The notes: generated by a model not told the origin, from the sequence alone. DNA of 64,000 nt from Apiospora phragmitis (GCA_038363925.1 JAQQWL010000009.1:2542001-2606000); one strand, 5' to 3'. Shown: positions 12,508 to 24,444, numbered from the stretch's first letter. A program made the numbers and translations.

Positions 12508-14727
12508 ATGCATCACGCACGGAAAACCAGCATTCATAAACGCTTCCTCCGGCGTTCAAGCAGCGGCAGCAAGGCTCGTAAAGGTAGCATGGCCATGATG
12601 GGTGGTGGCAGTACGAGGGTTACGAACGATGGATCCGGCACGCAAGCTGTTGCGGTTGATCACCAGCACTATTACCGCCGCCACCATGCTATAGCTGGAG
12701 CATCACAGCCTCAGGTCCAGACAGCAGTACTTGGGAATAGTAGTTTGGCAGACCTTAGATCCCACAAAGCACCACAGATATACAAGCACAAGACTCCTTA
12801 TTCGTTCACACAGGTACAGCCCCCTACAAAAGTGACCGGCATCCGTCACGCGGGCCCGAGGCACCCAGTAATGACGCCGCTAGTAGCTGACCACCACCTT
12901 GAGCGGACCGAACGTAGCCCCAGAAGCACTCGAAGAAGGAGCCCCGACAGAACTGGCCACCGGGAGCGGCAGACCGAGTGCAGCAGCCCCGGTGGTACCC
13001 GAAGAAGCCCCCGCGAAGCCTCGGCGCCCAACTTCTCCCGCAAGACAACACCAAGTCCGCAGAAGGGCAGGAGCCGGTCCAACTCCAAGACAAGCGACAT
13101 GCCCGCCAAGGTCCGCGAGGCAGAGGAGCCTGTGAGCTCCCAGGACGGGGGATTCATCTTACAAGCTAAGACGTACCAACCCCTTGGCCACAATACTACC
13201 GTCATCTCCAGAATTCAGCCACAGACCTCACATTTCTCGCCATCTACCGAGTCCGAGTCCAGTGGCATCCTCTCAACCCCTTCCAACCGCACGATGCGAA
13301 CCTTCTCGTCCCTCAACACCACACCAAGCCAGACACCGGTTGAGGCAGAATTCAGATCGCCGGTTTCGAAACATGGAAGCAGCAGCAGCAGCCATGACCC
13401 GCGCGAACGCTCGTTGAACCCATCGCACGCGTTGTCGCTTAACAAGGCACTTCCTCTCCTCCCCGCCACCATACATCAGCCAATTGCCCCGGAGGAGGCT
13501 GAAACCACGGGCCAGAAGAAGCCCCTGGCGGGACACTGCGAGCCCGTTCCGAAACAACAGGGGAGCAGCAGACGTGCTATCGGCTCGCCTTTCCCGCCCA
13601 AGCAGCCCCTATCGTCGGCCCTGAATGCCGCACCGCCTGTACCCGCCATTTCGAATAATTCCAAGCAAGAAGCCAAAGCCCATCCCGCTACCGTGGCGGC
13701 GTGCGATGTCAGTATACTAGGGCTTAACCAATAGGGGAATTGTACAAAAGACGACAGAAGACGGGAATTGGCAGAGATTTGACCACTCCTTTATCAACGG
13801 CAATATCAATGGTTCCCCCTAAGGTTGACAATGCCACGACCCCAGGTCATCATGAGAAAGGGGCAACAACTCCATCATCTCCAGCAAGCATAATTGCACG
13901 GCTAGATCTACCACCTCTGAACACCCAGGGCTCGAAGGAGAGCCCCTCGCGTAGTAAATCTCCTTCTTCTCGACAACGGAGTCCTCTTGGATCTTCTTCT
14001 CACTCCGTTCGAAGCGAAACATCCTCTATCGCCTCCAGGAAGGCCTCCGAGGGGGCAGTGTATTTCATTATGGCACTAACCCCCACTGGCCAGAAAGCAG
14101 AGTTACAAGACGTCCAGCTACTAGCGCATAAGGTTCCGGAAGAGCATAAGGCGGAGGGAGATCTTGAGCCAAAAGCAGACCAATTGAGGGAAAGTATAGA
14201 ACACGAGATGCAAGTGCTTATACAAGAGGTTGACACCGTCGTCTGGGTTTTTGGTACCGCCAGGGCGCGGCGGGCCAAGAAAGGTAACCGGCCGGAGGAG
14301 ATAAGAGACTCACGGAGCGTCGAGCATCTGAACCTGAGCAGAGAACCCAAGGAATCCAGAAACTTGTCGCGCCAAGAGCCATCACCGTCCAGAGTCACGA
14401 ATAATCAGAGCGCGCTACAAAGAAGAAGCGCCTTGTCTCGGGCGTCGCGTAGAGATACGCCGCCTACGCCGCCACCTTCGTGCAGAACGAGCAACCGGAG
14501 TGAGATCTCAAGGCTTGACCAAGGCTCGCCGAGTAAAGGGGGCCGCGAAGAGGGGAAACGATTCCATGCAACGAACCGTGGCCCCGGCTTTGAAAGATAT
14601 AATGGCAGAGAGGTTTGAGGCTCGTTGGGTGATCATAATGGCTATCATGGGGTCTTTGTATTTATACCGTGGGAGCGCTGGGCGCTCCGTCACGGGCTTC
14701 GATTTGTACGAAAACACATTTGTTTAA
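12508..14727 (+). CDS. Unrecognised long disordered, tail-anchored protein (two frame breaks)
   Basis: I do not recognise this protein. It opens MHHARKTSIHKRFLRRSSSG at ATG 12508 (an upstream GTG at 12472 is in frame). It continues Ser/Pro/Arg-rich and disordered, then has a probably helical segment (ELQDVQLLAHKVPEE, RESIEHEMQVLIQEVDTVVW). It ends with a hydrophobic helix, WVIIMAIMGSLYLY, 19 residues from the C-terminus, the layout of a tail anchor facing ER or mitochondria. Two shifts are needed. One is a base lost at 13727-13735, joining ...GLN to IGELYKRRQKTG. The other is a base gained in the G-run 14538-14542, joining SPSKG to AAKRGNDS. The net length is then 740 codons. An intron at 13708-13757 (GTCAGT...ACGACAG) is an alternative for the first break. 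Read as two or three separate genes, the membrane tail would be missed. Confidence 0.6.
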
Positions 14728-14937
14728 CAGCGAGCTTTTAATTAGCAATACAGAGCAATTGACTCTTGATTGGACTTAACTGTCTTGACTTCTTTATTCA
14801 TGCACACGCCGAAAACGCCCGTTCAGAAACATCTCGAATTTCACCCAATTGTGCCAACGCCATGCCATGAATCTTTGCTTTTTTCAACCAACCGCCCGTT
14901 GCCTCTTTCCATCCTTGGGTATCGTCTATCGCAGGGT

Positions 14938-15505
14938 CTACTCGGCCTCGAGCGCACTTCCATCTCTCCTACAGAAACATTGGGGTTAGAACATAAGATC
15001 GCAAATGACGACGCAGAGCTTTCTTTCGCAGCAAAGTGCGAGAAATGACGTAGAGGGCCGGGCCGGGCCGGGCACTTACGGGATATACACGTGCCCCTCG
15101 TCCTCGATAGCTGAGCGTATCTCGTCGGGCAATTGGCCGGAGACCTTGGTAGCGTAGACGCCCTGGACGTAGTTGTCGAGGCGCTGCCACTTGGCGACCC
15201 AGGACCTGGACGGGTTGGCCAGGGTGATGAGGCCCTCGAAGACCTGGCTCGTGCAGCTCTCGATGGCTTCGGTGTCGTTCTTGAGGTGCAGGAAGTCTTC
15301 GCAGTTGGGGCAGCCTTCGTGTCGGAAACGCTGTTGATGGTGCTCGCGATCAGTCTCTGTGTGGCAAGAGTGCCCATGCTTGGCAAGCAAGTCAGGGGAA
15401 GAAAGGGAGAGGACGAAGACGTACGCTGGTGGTCATGACGATGGAGCACACCATGCAGGCGCGAAGGTAGCGGTGCTGGCCCGGCGGCACGAAGTTGTTA
15501 GCCAT
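14938..15505 (-). CDS. SPT4: Transcription elongation factor Spt4
   Basis: Small zinc-binding partner of Spt5 (DSIF), which travels with RNA polymerase II and promotes processive elongation. Exons 15505-15425, 15330-15080 and 14968-14938 give 120 residues, the expected size. The reading is [20 protein letters not shown], then [11 protein letters not shown]; the pairs C-x2-C and C-x2-C form the zinc site. It continues SFEGL-like (VFEGLITL), [23 protein letters not shown], [13 protein letters not shown] and [13 protein letters not shown], the family's C-terminal P-R-D-G-S. The second intron donor GTAAGT overlaps an in-frame TAA, so unspliced RNA would stop right after VYIP. It is divergent from POP8 with 371 bp between the starts. 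Confidence 0.95.
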
Positions 15506-15876
15506 ATTGCCGGATGTCTTTGCCCTTTGCCCTGTTTATCCAATAGCCTTCGGTGTCGGTAGTGGTGAGTTTCTCGGTCTGGTCGGACGGGCGCGAGGAT
15601 TGTCAAATGGGGAAGAAAGAGCTTGGACGGGATTGTAATAGTGGCAGGAATGTTGACTATCGCGTTTGGCAGCTGCGGCTGGTTGCGGCGACTCTACTTA
15701 AGGTTATCGATAAGCCTTGTTGCCGAGAGGAATCCCTGAGCTAACCTAGCACAGTACGTACCTTTCCCTTCCTCCCCTAACCCACGTTTTTCAGGGCGCT
15801 CTCTCTTGAACGCATTAGCTCGTCCAGCTTTCCGAGAAGGGATATATATCACTTGCATCTATTCTTGCAAACCAAC
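15506..15876. promoter_or_regulatory. Divergent intergenic region between SPT4 and POP8
   Basis: A 371-bp gap between the start codons of two divergently transcribed genes; it must contain both promoters. A pyrimidine-rich run (CCTTTCCCTTCCTCCCC, about 15,760-15,778) and an A/T-rich ATATATATC at about 15,842 precede POP8. I see no specific factor site I would name. Confidence 0.5.
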
Positions 15877-16308
15877 ATGGCCGAACCAGGCGACAAATCG
15901 GTGCTGGCTACAGCCAAAGCCAAGTCGCAAAAGTCCCACGAGCTAGCAAGCTGTGTCATAAAGGAGCCCCTCTTCTCATACGCCCATCTGCAAGTCCTGA
16001 ATGGCAATCCGCTTCAGGAGCCCATAGAACTCGATGCCCTCCAGGTGCGGTCCTACTGCACGGCGGCGCTCCAGCAGTTCCTTGGCATTGCAGGCACAGC
16101 AATTTCTATCGACATACTCAAAGTCGACGGATCTGACTGTTGGCTGAGGATTCCGCGAGACAGCTTGGGCGCCTTTTCTGCAGCCATTACCGCCTGGCGT
16201 GGAACAAACGTAAACGGCGTGCACACCACATTCCAAATCAAAGGCTGTTCAGACTGGCTAGGCAGTCTTGTGGGCCAGGTCGGGCAAGACACCCTATGGA
16301 GCAAATGA
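15877..16308 (+). CDS. POP8: RNase P/MRP protein subunit Pop8-like
   Basis: Single exon, 143 residues. The protein family is a small Pop5-like fold that is part of RNase P (tRNA 5' maturation) and RNase MRP (rRNA processing). Features matching fungal Pop8 are LFSYAHLQVL (first strand), LDALQVRSYCTAALQQFLGIAGTAI (helix and turn), DILKVDGSDCWLRIPRDS (central strand with W-[IL]-R-[IV]-P) and a closing FQIKGCSDWLGSLVG. The start is the ATG giving MAEPGDKS; a TTG 24 bases upstream is also open but unlikely. The family is poorly conserved, so the assignment rests on the pattern of these blocks and the length. Confidence 0.72.
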   Translation: MAEPGDKSVLATAKAKSQKSHELASCVIKEPLFSYAHLQVLNGNPLQEPIELDALQVRSYCTAALQQFLGIAGTAISIDILKVDGSDCWLRIPRDSLGAFSAAITAWRGTNVNGVHTTFQIKGCSDWLGSLVGQVGQDTLWSK

Positions 16309-16575
16309 AACAACGTCTGGTGACTTAACCCGGCTTCCAGCTCAGGACATTGAATGGAGAAATTCTAGCGAACCTTGGAACCTAAGAGCTCTCTGGGCCA
16401 GATACCTCTCCGGTACTATGGGGTATGTACATGCAACCATTTTGCACCCTGACACCATATTCCCCCCCTAAACGCCAATGCTGTGATACGGAATAGCTCT
16501 CCACTGTCATATATGCAGAAATGCTAGGCTATTCATCCCAACGATCATATTGATCTTGCCATCCTGTATATCCGT

Positions 16576-18361
16576 CTACATCATTGACGTAATTGAGCTG
16601 TTCGCATAAGCCTAGTTGAGTTATGTTAGCTAATCAGTCCCATAGATGTCCAGCTGTAGAGCCTACCATGGGTTTGATATTGGGATGCGGCACGGCATCG
16701 AATTGGTTGAAATTCAACTTGTAATCTGGGCCGACGTTGATGTATGCGCCGCGGTTCTCCGTTTGATCGCAGTACTTGGGTGCGGAGAAGACTGACATGG
16801 GGTTAGTTTGTCACGCTTAGAGAGGGACGAAAGGGAACTCACCCGTGATGCACTTTCCGTTGTGCTCCTCCTCGTATCCGTCCATGCGCACTTCGTGGCT
16901 TCGAATGATGGCCTCCAAGCCATTCTTGTCACAGAATCGCTTGGTCACATCCGGTCCAAACTGCATACCGACACCGCGCTTGCTGAGGGCCTCGGCCAGG
17001 CGATGTCTGGGGATCTGTCCACAGCATCTCCATCATCAATCCAGCTTGGCCGGGCTGTCTCTGCGCGTGTCTGTCTAGCTTCCGAATGTCGTCCAGTGTG
17101 ATGTTGTCATCTGAGAAGAGACCACCGTGGAGCACAAGGTATTTGTCGCCTACCAAAGTCGCCAAGGGCAATGCGGAGAAACTCTCGGAGAACAACTTGA
17201 AGACACTGCGGAATTGTTAGCATCCCGTATAACCTAGGGCTAGTTAGGGGTATATACCGCTCGTTATATTTGGCCTTGCATTCGCCTTCGAAGCCGTACA
17301 CCTTGTTCATGTTGTCCGTCTCGTGGTTACCTCGGTTAAGGTACAGACCCTGAGGCCTAAGCCACTTGTAGGCATAGAGTAACAAAGCAATTTCGGTTGA
17401 CCACGAACCGCGGTCAACGAAGTCGCCGTTGAAGAGGTACCAATGCTTGTCTGTTGGCTTGCCATTGAGCCTGAACAACTCCATCAAGTCGTAGTATTGG
17501 CCTGTTCCTCCGGGTTAGCGCAGGTGCAATCCGAGTGCATTTGGCCGACTTACCATGAGTATCACCACAGACGGTAAGCTGGACATCGTCAGGGATCTTC
17601 ATTTCCACCATAGTAGCTTCGTCGTAGCAGATCTTCTTGACAGCGATGACGATCTGGTAGACAAACTTCTTGTGTATCTTCTTGCCCTTCTTGAACCGCT
17701 CCATCATGTCATCGATGAATTCCTGTGTCATCTCGTCGCCTTCTAATTTGACACCGTCATAGTCCGGCTCGATGGCTATAGAGTCCACGTCCAGGCCTTC
17801 GGCAGCGGATGGCTCGTCGCCGACTTCGATGGCGGCAAAGAAGTTTAGTTGGCGCACAATCTTTTGGCACTCGGCGAGTTTGAGTTTGGCATCCTTGTTA
17901 TTCGGGTCCAGTCGAACACAATCCTTGAAGTCCTGGAGGGCATCTTTGGGTTTGAGAATGGCAGCGTAGGCGACAGCGCGACGAAAGTAAGCCTAGGGGA
18001 TTATATGTTAGTCGCAGCGATTGCAGAGGGCCACGAACGCAACGTACCTTGACGAGTTTGGGGTTGAGTTCAATGGCTTTGGTAGCATCTGCAATAGCAT
18101 AACCATATGCCTCGGACTTAATGTTGGCCTGCAGTTAAATTGTTAGTCACACGAGCAATCCTCATGGTCGTACTGAGCGAAGGCGGGGCAAGCATTGCTA
18201 TATATCCATACCTGAGCTCTGTTGGTGTAGAAAGTCGGCTCTTTGTCGTTCAATTCTATGGCCTTGGAATAGAGATCGATAGCTTTGGGCCAGTCATGGG
18301 CCGAGAAAGCTTTGTTGCCATCGTTCTTGAACGCGACAGCCTTGTCGATGGCCGAAGTCAT
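16576..18361 (-). CDS. PPT1: Serine/threonine protein phosphatase 5 (TPR-PPP)
   Basis: Hsp90-associated PP5 phosphatase. Seven exons: 18361-18212, 18128-18048, 17992-17554, 17501-17258, 17205-16843, 16791-16667 and 16611-16576. Residues 1-110 are three TPRs ([26 protein letters not shown] opens the first), followed by a linker and the PPP catalytic domain with [25 protein letters not shown] and [15 protein letters not shown]. The tail is [12 protein letters not shown]. One extra base at 16984-16992 (GGCCCTCAGC) breaks [18 protein letters not shown]; removing it gives 479 codons, 478 residues, the normal size. All metal-binding and catalytic residues I can place are present. The conserved sequence on both sides of the break argues for an intact gene. 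Confidence 0.93.
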
Positions 18362-19097
18362 GTCGATGGGGGGGGAAGCCTGCGAACAGGACGGAAATGT
18401 AGGTGATGTGATAGTTGTAGCGGGTCTTGGAAGAGAACAAGACGAATGAAGATTACAAGAAAAGGGAGCCAGAATCTGCGAGAGGAAACAACGAGGCCAA
18501 GGGCAGAGTTGGCACTGGATTGTTTTTGGAATTTGCAGGCGGCTGAGCGACTGAGATTTGATTCACTACGTACTTGAACCTAGCAAACAGAGGAATATTA
18601 TCGAAGCAGGACGACGTCGAAAGCGGCGAACGCCACGCCGAATAGGTGGACAGGGAATCTGGATCTCAAAGGCGATAAAACCCCAAGCGGAGCTTATCTG
18701 ATTCGAATCCATGCCCGCTAGGAGTTTTAAGGACTCTTAGGACTCGCTCCAGTCACCAGTGGCAGCCTAGAGACGGCAGTCTAGCTTGTCAGGGCTCTAC
18801 TTGGTCATGGTCTCGACCTTTTTCTTCTTTTCTTTTCTTCTCGGCGTTAAGCATTGGCGATTGTTTCTGCCGCACAACAGCTCTGTAAGTCCCTGGCCTG
18901 GGTCCACAGCGGGGTTATTTGGACTTTTGAAGTAAGTGTTGAGCGGATTGGCCTAGTACCGCTTGATTGATTTTATTTATCTGCAGCTCTTATTCCCCGT
19001 TCGGATCATTACCGCCAACAACCTTCCTCCTCTTCTCTTTTTTTTTCAATGCGCCGTCTAGATTGCCTTGGTCTCTTGATTTACGTGGTTGACGAAC
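18362..19097. promoter_or_regulatory. Divergent promoter region PPT1/YIH1
   Basis: About 740 bp between two divergent start codons, no gene inside. TTCTTCTTTTCTTTTCTTC (about 18,822) and TTCTCTTTTTTTTTC (about 19,034) are pyrimidine tracts of the kind common in fungal core promoters. Confidence 0.5.
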
Positions 19098-19955
19098 ATG
19101 TCCGAGGAGCTGAAAGACGAAGTTGAGGCCATCAACTCGATATACGGCGAAGGGTGCCTAGTGCAGTCAAGCGAGGATTCCCACGTGTATATCTTGACGC
19201 CCCTGGAGAATCCGTCTCGTTGCGCATTGAATTCCCCCAGGATATCCTCAAGAGCCTCCCGTTGTAATCAGCACTAATAGTACCGGCGATCATGGGAAGC
19301 GCGGAGATGCCGCCAGGGAGCTCGAGCTGTTCAGGGAGGTGGTTGGTTCCGTCTATGAACCCGGCATGGTCTGTCTTTTTGATGCCATCGAGGAGCTAAA
19401 GAGGAGACTGGAGGAGTTCGCGGAACTTGAGCAGCTTCAACATGAGGAAGAAGCTGCTGCTGCAACACCTGAGGTGGCGGATGAGCCGTCTCGGCCCCAG
19501 GCACAGGACCCCATGGCTATCGCAATGAGCATCCAAGAACCTCCCTGGATCATCTCGGACCCTTTCGTGGAGCTCAAGTCGGTTTTCGTAGCCCGTTGTG
19601 CTAATGTCTCTTCCACAGCCGAGGCTGAGGGATTCTTGCAGCACTTGCTCGCGACTGATAAGAAGGTTCGCATCGCCACACACAACATCACCGCTTGGCG
19701 CATCAAGGGGCCCAACAATACGTCTTTCCAGGATTGCAACGACGATGGCGAGACCGCTGCTGGCGGGCGTCTTCTACACCTGATGCAGCTTATGGATATC
19801 TGGGGCTGTATGGTGATCGTAACGAGATGGTATGGCGGGCACAAGCTCGGCCCTCGGCGGTTTGCTTTGATCAACCAAGCCGCAAGAGATGCCTTCGTCA
19901 AGGCCGGATTCCTCCTGAACCTTCTGCTGGCAAGAAGAAAGGATCCGGCAAGTAA
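19098..19955 (+). CDS. YIH1: YIH1/IMPACT homologue (RWD + UPF0029), Gcn2 regulator
   Basis: Single exon. The N-terminal RWD domain (MSEELKDEVEAINSIYGE, then SLRIEFPPGYPQEPPVV) binds Gcn1 and so restrains Gcn2 activation in the family. The C-terminal UPF0029/IMPACT domain reads ATHNITAWRI, DCNDDGETAAGGRLLHLM and VTRWYGGHKLGPRRF, the family signature. The end is PEPSAGKKKGSGK-stop. Three single-base losses interrupt the frame: at 19211-19214 (ENP to VSLRI), in the C-run 19234-19238 (FP to PGYP) and at 19912-19916 (GFL to PEPSAG). Restoring them gives 287 codons. The reading frames on either side of each break are strongly conserved, so I read one gene, not three pieces. Confidence 0.88.
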
Positions 19956-20269
19956 CCGAGTTCCTAGTAACGGCGCTCTTGCTGTACAATCATCTAGCAC
20001 TGTGAGACTCGTGAAGGAAGTATCTACTTTTATTTGCGGCCGTTACCCCACACCAACCACTCCAAACATCCTGGTCCTGGTCGGGGATCAACAGCTGCCT
20101 CGGCTTCCACGCGCTACTCCCCCAGCTTTCCCCCAACTTGGACCCCATCCCTTGCTGCATCTATAAAAAGTGCACCTCGAGAAATTTTGGTTGCAAGAGA
20201 CAGCAACTCTACTTTAGTTTTGTGTCTGTCATAGCTAGAGTCTCCTCTCAGTGATACGATTGACCCAGC

Positions 20270-21535
20270 ATGGTCAACCCACCACCGCTGAAAGGGCTTA
20301 AAGTCCTAGAATTTGCTGGTCTTGCTCCAGGTAATTGAGAAACCATCCTGGTCACAGTTGATCGTTGCTCATGAAGCGTAGGACCCTTTTCCGGCCTTCT
20401 TCTCGCGGATGCTGGAGCCAACGTCTTGCGCATTGACCGAGCCATCCCAGGCAAGACACACACCGCCGGCGCCGAGGCCCCTCCCACTGGCGACCTGCTT
20501 ACGCGGCGCAAGTCTTCCATTGCGGTAGATCTGAAGATACCGTCCGGCGTTGCACTCGTCAAGGAGCTAGCGAAGACGTCTGATATCATCATTGACCCCT
20601 TCAGGCCCGGTGTACTCGAGAAATTGGGTCTTGGGCCCGATGTTCTGTGTGCCGCAAATCCCCGCCTCGTCTACGGCCGCATGGCAGGCTTCCGTAGAGA
20701 CGGAAAGTATGCTGCAATGGCTGGGCACGACATTAACTACCTTGCTGTGTCTGGTGTCTTGTCGATGCTCGGGCGGCGAGGGGAGAAACCCCATCCGCCA
20801 TGGAACATCCTGGCCGATTTTGCAGGCGGCGGTGCCACGCTGTTCCAGGGGATCCTACTTGCCACAATCTCCCGAGAGAAGACAGGAAGGGGCCAGGTCG
20901 TCGAGGCCAACATGGTGGACGGCGCAAGCTACCTCGCCACGTTCCCGCGACAAGCCCTCAAGACCCCCATGGTCTCCGAGCCGCGCGGCGGAAACATGCT
21001 CGACGGAGGCTGTCCCTTCTACGACACGTACGAGACGAAAGACGGCAAGTACGTGGCTGTCGGGGCGCTCGAGCCACAGTTCTACTCTGCTCTGGTTCGC
21101 GGCCTCGGTCTCAGCGACGACTGGAACCAGACACGCGCCGACCGGGGCACCTGGCCGGAAATGGCGAGACAGGTCGAGGCCGTCTTCAGGTCCAAGACGC
21201 GCGCGGAATGGGAGAAGGTCTTCGACGGCACGGATGCGTGCGTGACCCCCGTGCTCGAATACCCCGAGCTCGAAACCGACCCGGGTCTAGAAGGCGACCA
21301 GCGGCCCAATGTCACGCTGCGCGACACCCCGCTCCTGGCCGCTCACCAGAAGGCGACAGACCCTGTCATGCAGGGTCAGGGCGATGGGTGGCCGGGAAAC
21401 GGGTATGAAAACCAGCCCCTCCTTCCCGGCCAGGACGGCGAGGAGGCCTTGCGTTCCTGGTTCGGCCTCGGTAAGGAGACGGATTATGGCGTGCAGAAAG
21501 GGGGGCTTGTGCTAAAGCCAAGGTCGAAGTTGTAG
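20270..21535 (+). CDS. Alpha-methylacyl-CoA racemase-like, CaiB/BaiF CoA-transferase family III
   Basis: Two exons, 20270-20330 and 20382-21535, 404 residues, unbroken. The start reads [21 protein letters not shown], spliced inside the family's opening motif into [24 protein letters not shown]-type catalytic elements are visible: GHDINY (His and Asp region), [11 protein letters not shown] (Asp) and GALEPQF (Glu), rather than the transferase-type aspartate of formyl-CoA transferases. This points to epimerisation of 2-methyl-acyl-CoAs, needed for beta-oxidation of branched chains, probably in peroxisomes or mitochondria. The C-terminus PRSKL ends in SKL, a classical PTS1 peroxisomal signal, which supports a peroxisomal location. 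Confidence 0.9.
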
Positions 21536-22158
21536 TTCTTCGTAACAATTGCAACACAATGCTGCGTGTTAAAGCCCCATGCCCTTACGGATAAAGCATA
21601 TAACCAAATCCGATGCTGCGGTGAAGGCTAGTTTTACAGAATAGGATCTGTTCGCCCCTTAAGATAGGGCTAAGTGCAGCTCGTAGATTTAGCGGCCACC
21701 TAGATGACCAGCTAGGATTCTATTCCCTTGGTTGCCAAGTACGGTCCAAAGACTGGAAAAGAGTCGATGTTCCAGTTTAGTCGTGAGCTTCCTACCTTTT
21801 AAATATATATGAATATCTGATTAACATCATGCCTGTATATTACTGTGAAATTACACATGAATAAGTACAAATCCTACTCAGTCAGTATCCTGTATGCATG
21901 TTTCATTCTAGTAACTCATGAAACGCATGCATTCGTTTCTCATTAGTGTTGCCAACGATGCATGTGAGTATCACCATGAAGAAGAAAAGACAATGCGTGT
22001 AACATTATATCATTAAACCGTCTGCCCAGGATTCGTGAAGCGTGGTATCAAGAACAGAATGATACTGCATTTTCCCTACCTACACCACCTCACTGTAACG
22101 ACTCCAGTCTCGGCTCTAGACCACCCGCCCTTCCCTCTCTTTCCCGACCTCACGCGCT
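21536..22158. other. Convergent intergenic region
   Basis: About 620 A/T-rich bases between the stop codons of the racemase and VPS1; no gene, repeat or RNA recognised. It probably holds both 3' UTRs. Confidence 0.5.
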
Positions 22159-24444
22159 CTACTGAACCTGCGATACTATTTCGCTGGCCTTGGAAAGTGA
22201 CTCGACCATCTTCTGGCATTCTTGACGCCGGCGAACTGTGTAATCAGACTCCTTGAGCAGGTCATCAAACGTCTCCTTGCGGTACATGTTCTCGAGCAGC
22301 TCCTTCTGCATGTCGTCTTTGGTGAGTCTGTAAATTTGTTAGTAAAAAGAGAATTCCTCGTTACGCCTGGGACTTTCAACTTACTGGACGAGCTGGAGCA
22401 TGATGGCTTTGGGAACCATATCGATCATGGTTCTCCTGACGATATTGTAATAGGATGAAATAAGCAGCTTGATGACCTCCACCTCGACGTTCTCACGCTC
22501 AGAAAGGGTACCAGAGGCCTTCAACATCGCAGGCGGGGGCTCCATGGCAGCCGCCTTCTTCTTGTTCTTGGCGGCAAAGAAGCTACCAAAGAATCCGCCG
22601 TTGCCATCGCCGCCGTCGAGTTGAGGACTGGCCGCACGAGCCGGTGTGGACGCCGATGCAGGGAGTGGCTTTCCTGTCTTAGGGTCAACCTGGACAGGCT
22701 TGGCCGAATAGCGTTCGTTCACAATGGCCATGGCTCTGTGGCCATTCAGGAAATCGGGGTGGCCAGTGTTGATGTAGCAGGCTTCCATGGCTACCAAGTC
22801 CTTAACGAGCTTGTTTGTAGGCTCCATAGCCTTCTTGAAGAAGCTGATAACGACAGAGTGGAAGGTTTCCTTAAGCTGAGGGTATCGCCGATAGACAGCC
22901 TTGGAAAGCAGCTGAGTGAGGATGCGGACCAACTCGTCGTAGACCAGCGAGACACACCTCAGACTGGGTTCTTCCAGACGTCTGATCTGCTGCTTCACGA
23001 TAACCTCAAATGCTGTCGTGCCCACGAACAAGGCCGGAGAAGGACCGGAAGAGTTGTGCAGCATGGTACGGATCTCGTTATCCTTCACCACGTCGAACGG
23101 GTCAACCGCCTTGACACCGTTGGAATATAGCTCGTGGAAGACGAAGCTGATTCTGGCACCACCAGACAGCTCTGCGCTCGAAAGCTCCCCGTTGTTGCCA
23201 TCCAGCACACCCTGCCACTCCTTCGCGAACTCGGTAATGATATTCAGTACAATGTTGGAGCTGTTGCCGAGCAGCGAGGGTTCAAGGCTCTCCAGTTCCG
23301 CGGAATACTTCTGCAGAGAGCTGGCTATTCTGGCTTTGATGTCGGGTAAAGTCTGCTTGATGTGCATCATCAGGATCAAGTTGAGTTTGCGAGCAAGATA
23401 CGGGGTGCCGCAGTAAGAGCTCTTGTTGCGATACGCCTTATGATTCTCAAAAAAGTTCTTCTCTGCCTCGAGCGACTGCATGATGGGCTTCTTGTTATCG
23501 ATATCTCTCTGTCCTCGGTTGACGACCGGAACGTAGCCTAGTCGAAGGGGAATAATACGACCAGCCAAGATGTCGACGACATCAGTACCTTCGTCCATCA
23601 GATCGACCTTGGTCAAGACACCGATTGTCCGCTGTCCTTCGGGATCGACCTCTCGCGCCAGTTTCAGACCGTCCGAGTTGGCAAGATCCTGGTTGGCAGC
23701 TGTGACGGCAAGGATGATGGCGTTGGATTTAGAAATGTATTTCAACACCATATCCTTAATCTGTCTCTCGATATCTCGTGGCTGGTCTCCGACGGGCACC
23801 TTGGTCAGACCAGGCAGATCGACCAGAGTCAAGGTCAAGACGTTGGGAGAGTAGACCCTCAGGTTGATGGGGGCTGGTGAAATACCGGCGTTGCGGCCGA
23901 CCTTGGCCTCTGTCTCCCGGCTGATCTCTTCCCTGATCTTATTGAAATCGTAGAACTTCTGGCCGGGGATGTGCAGAAACTCGCCCCATTCATCTTGGTT
24001 CGCGGCCTTGTCGGTAGAATTCGCGACATCCTCGTTGGTACCGTTTGTTTGTCCAGAGGGCGGTCGGTTGATGAGTTGCAACACCAGCGGCCGTCGCGTG
24101 ACGATACCGGAACCACGGGGCAGGAAGTCCCTTCCGACGATGTTTTCCAATACCGAACTCTTACCGCTGGACTGACTTCCCACGACGGCTATTTGGGGAG
24201 ATCGATAGGGTTGTTGACACCGACGGTGGCAAAGACATCTTGAAGCTTGTTCACGAGCCTGGGAGAGAGAAAGAGGACATGTGTTAGTTGCGCCGCCTCG
24301 AATGCTTTGTTGAGCTGGCGATGTTCCCAAGAGCCGTCAGGGGCGCAAGGGCTCTTGGGGAACTGTCGCAAGAAGGAGATGGGGCCACGTACTTGATAGA
24401 GCGGGATCCGAGATGCCACCCGGCGTGCCCAAACTGTCGGCCAT
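22159..24444 (-). CDS. VPS1: Dynamin-like GTPase Vps1
   Basis: Large GTPase of Golgi-to-vacuole sorting, endocytosis and peroxisome fission. Exons 24444-24393, 24258-22385 and 22327-22159. G1 is [10 protein letters not shown], switch I is in [16 protein letters not shown]3 is DLPGLT and G4 is TKVD. Next come the middle domain, an [16 protein letters not shown] variable insert with poly-Ala, and the GTPase effector domain, [21 protein letters not shown] to [11 protein letters not shown]. Two single-base losses are present. One is in exon 1 at 24395-24401 (DPAL should run [11 protein letters not shown]). The other is in the G-run 24195-24198 (+ strand; DLP should run into QIAVVGSQ). With both restored the count is 699 codons. 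The second break creates an in-frame TAG just before the P-loop. Confidence 0.94.

Noticed and set aside
15076..15390. SPT4 ending at VYIP as the full protein
   Set aside because: The stop overlaps a perfect GTAAGT donor, and splicing restores the conserved RDGS tail with a divisible length.
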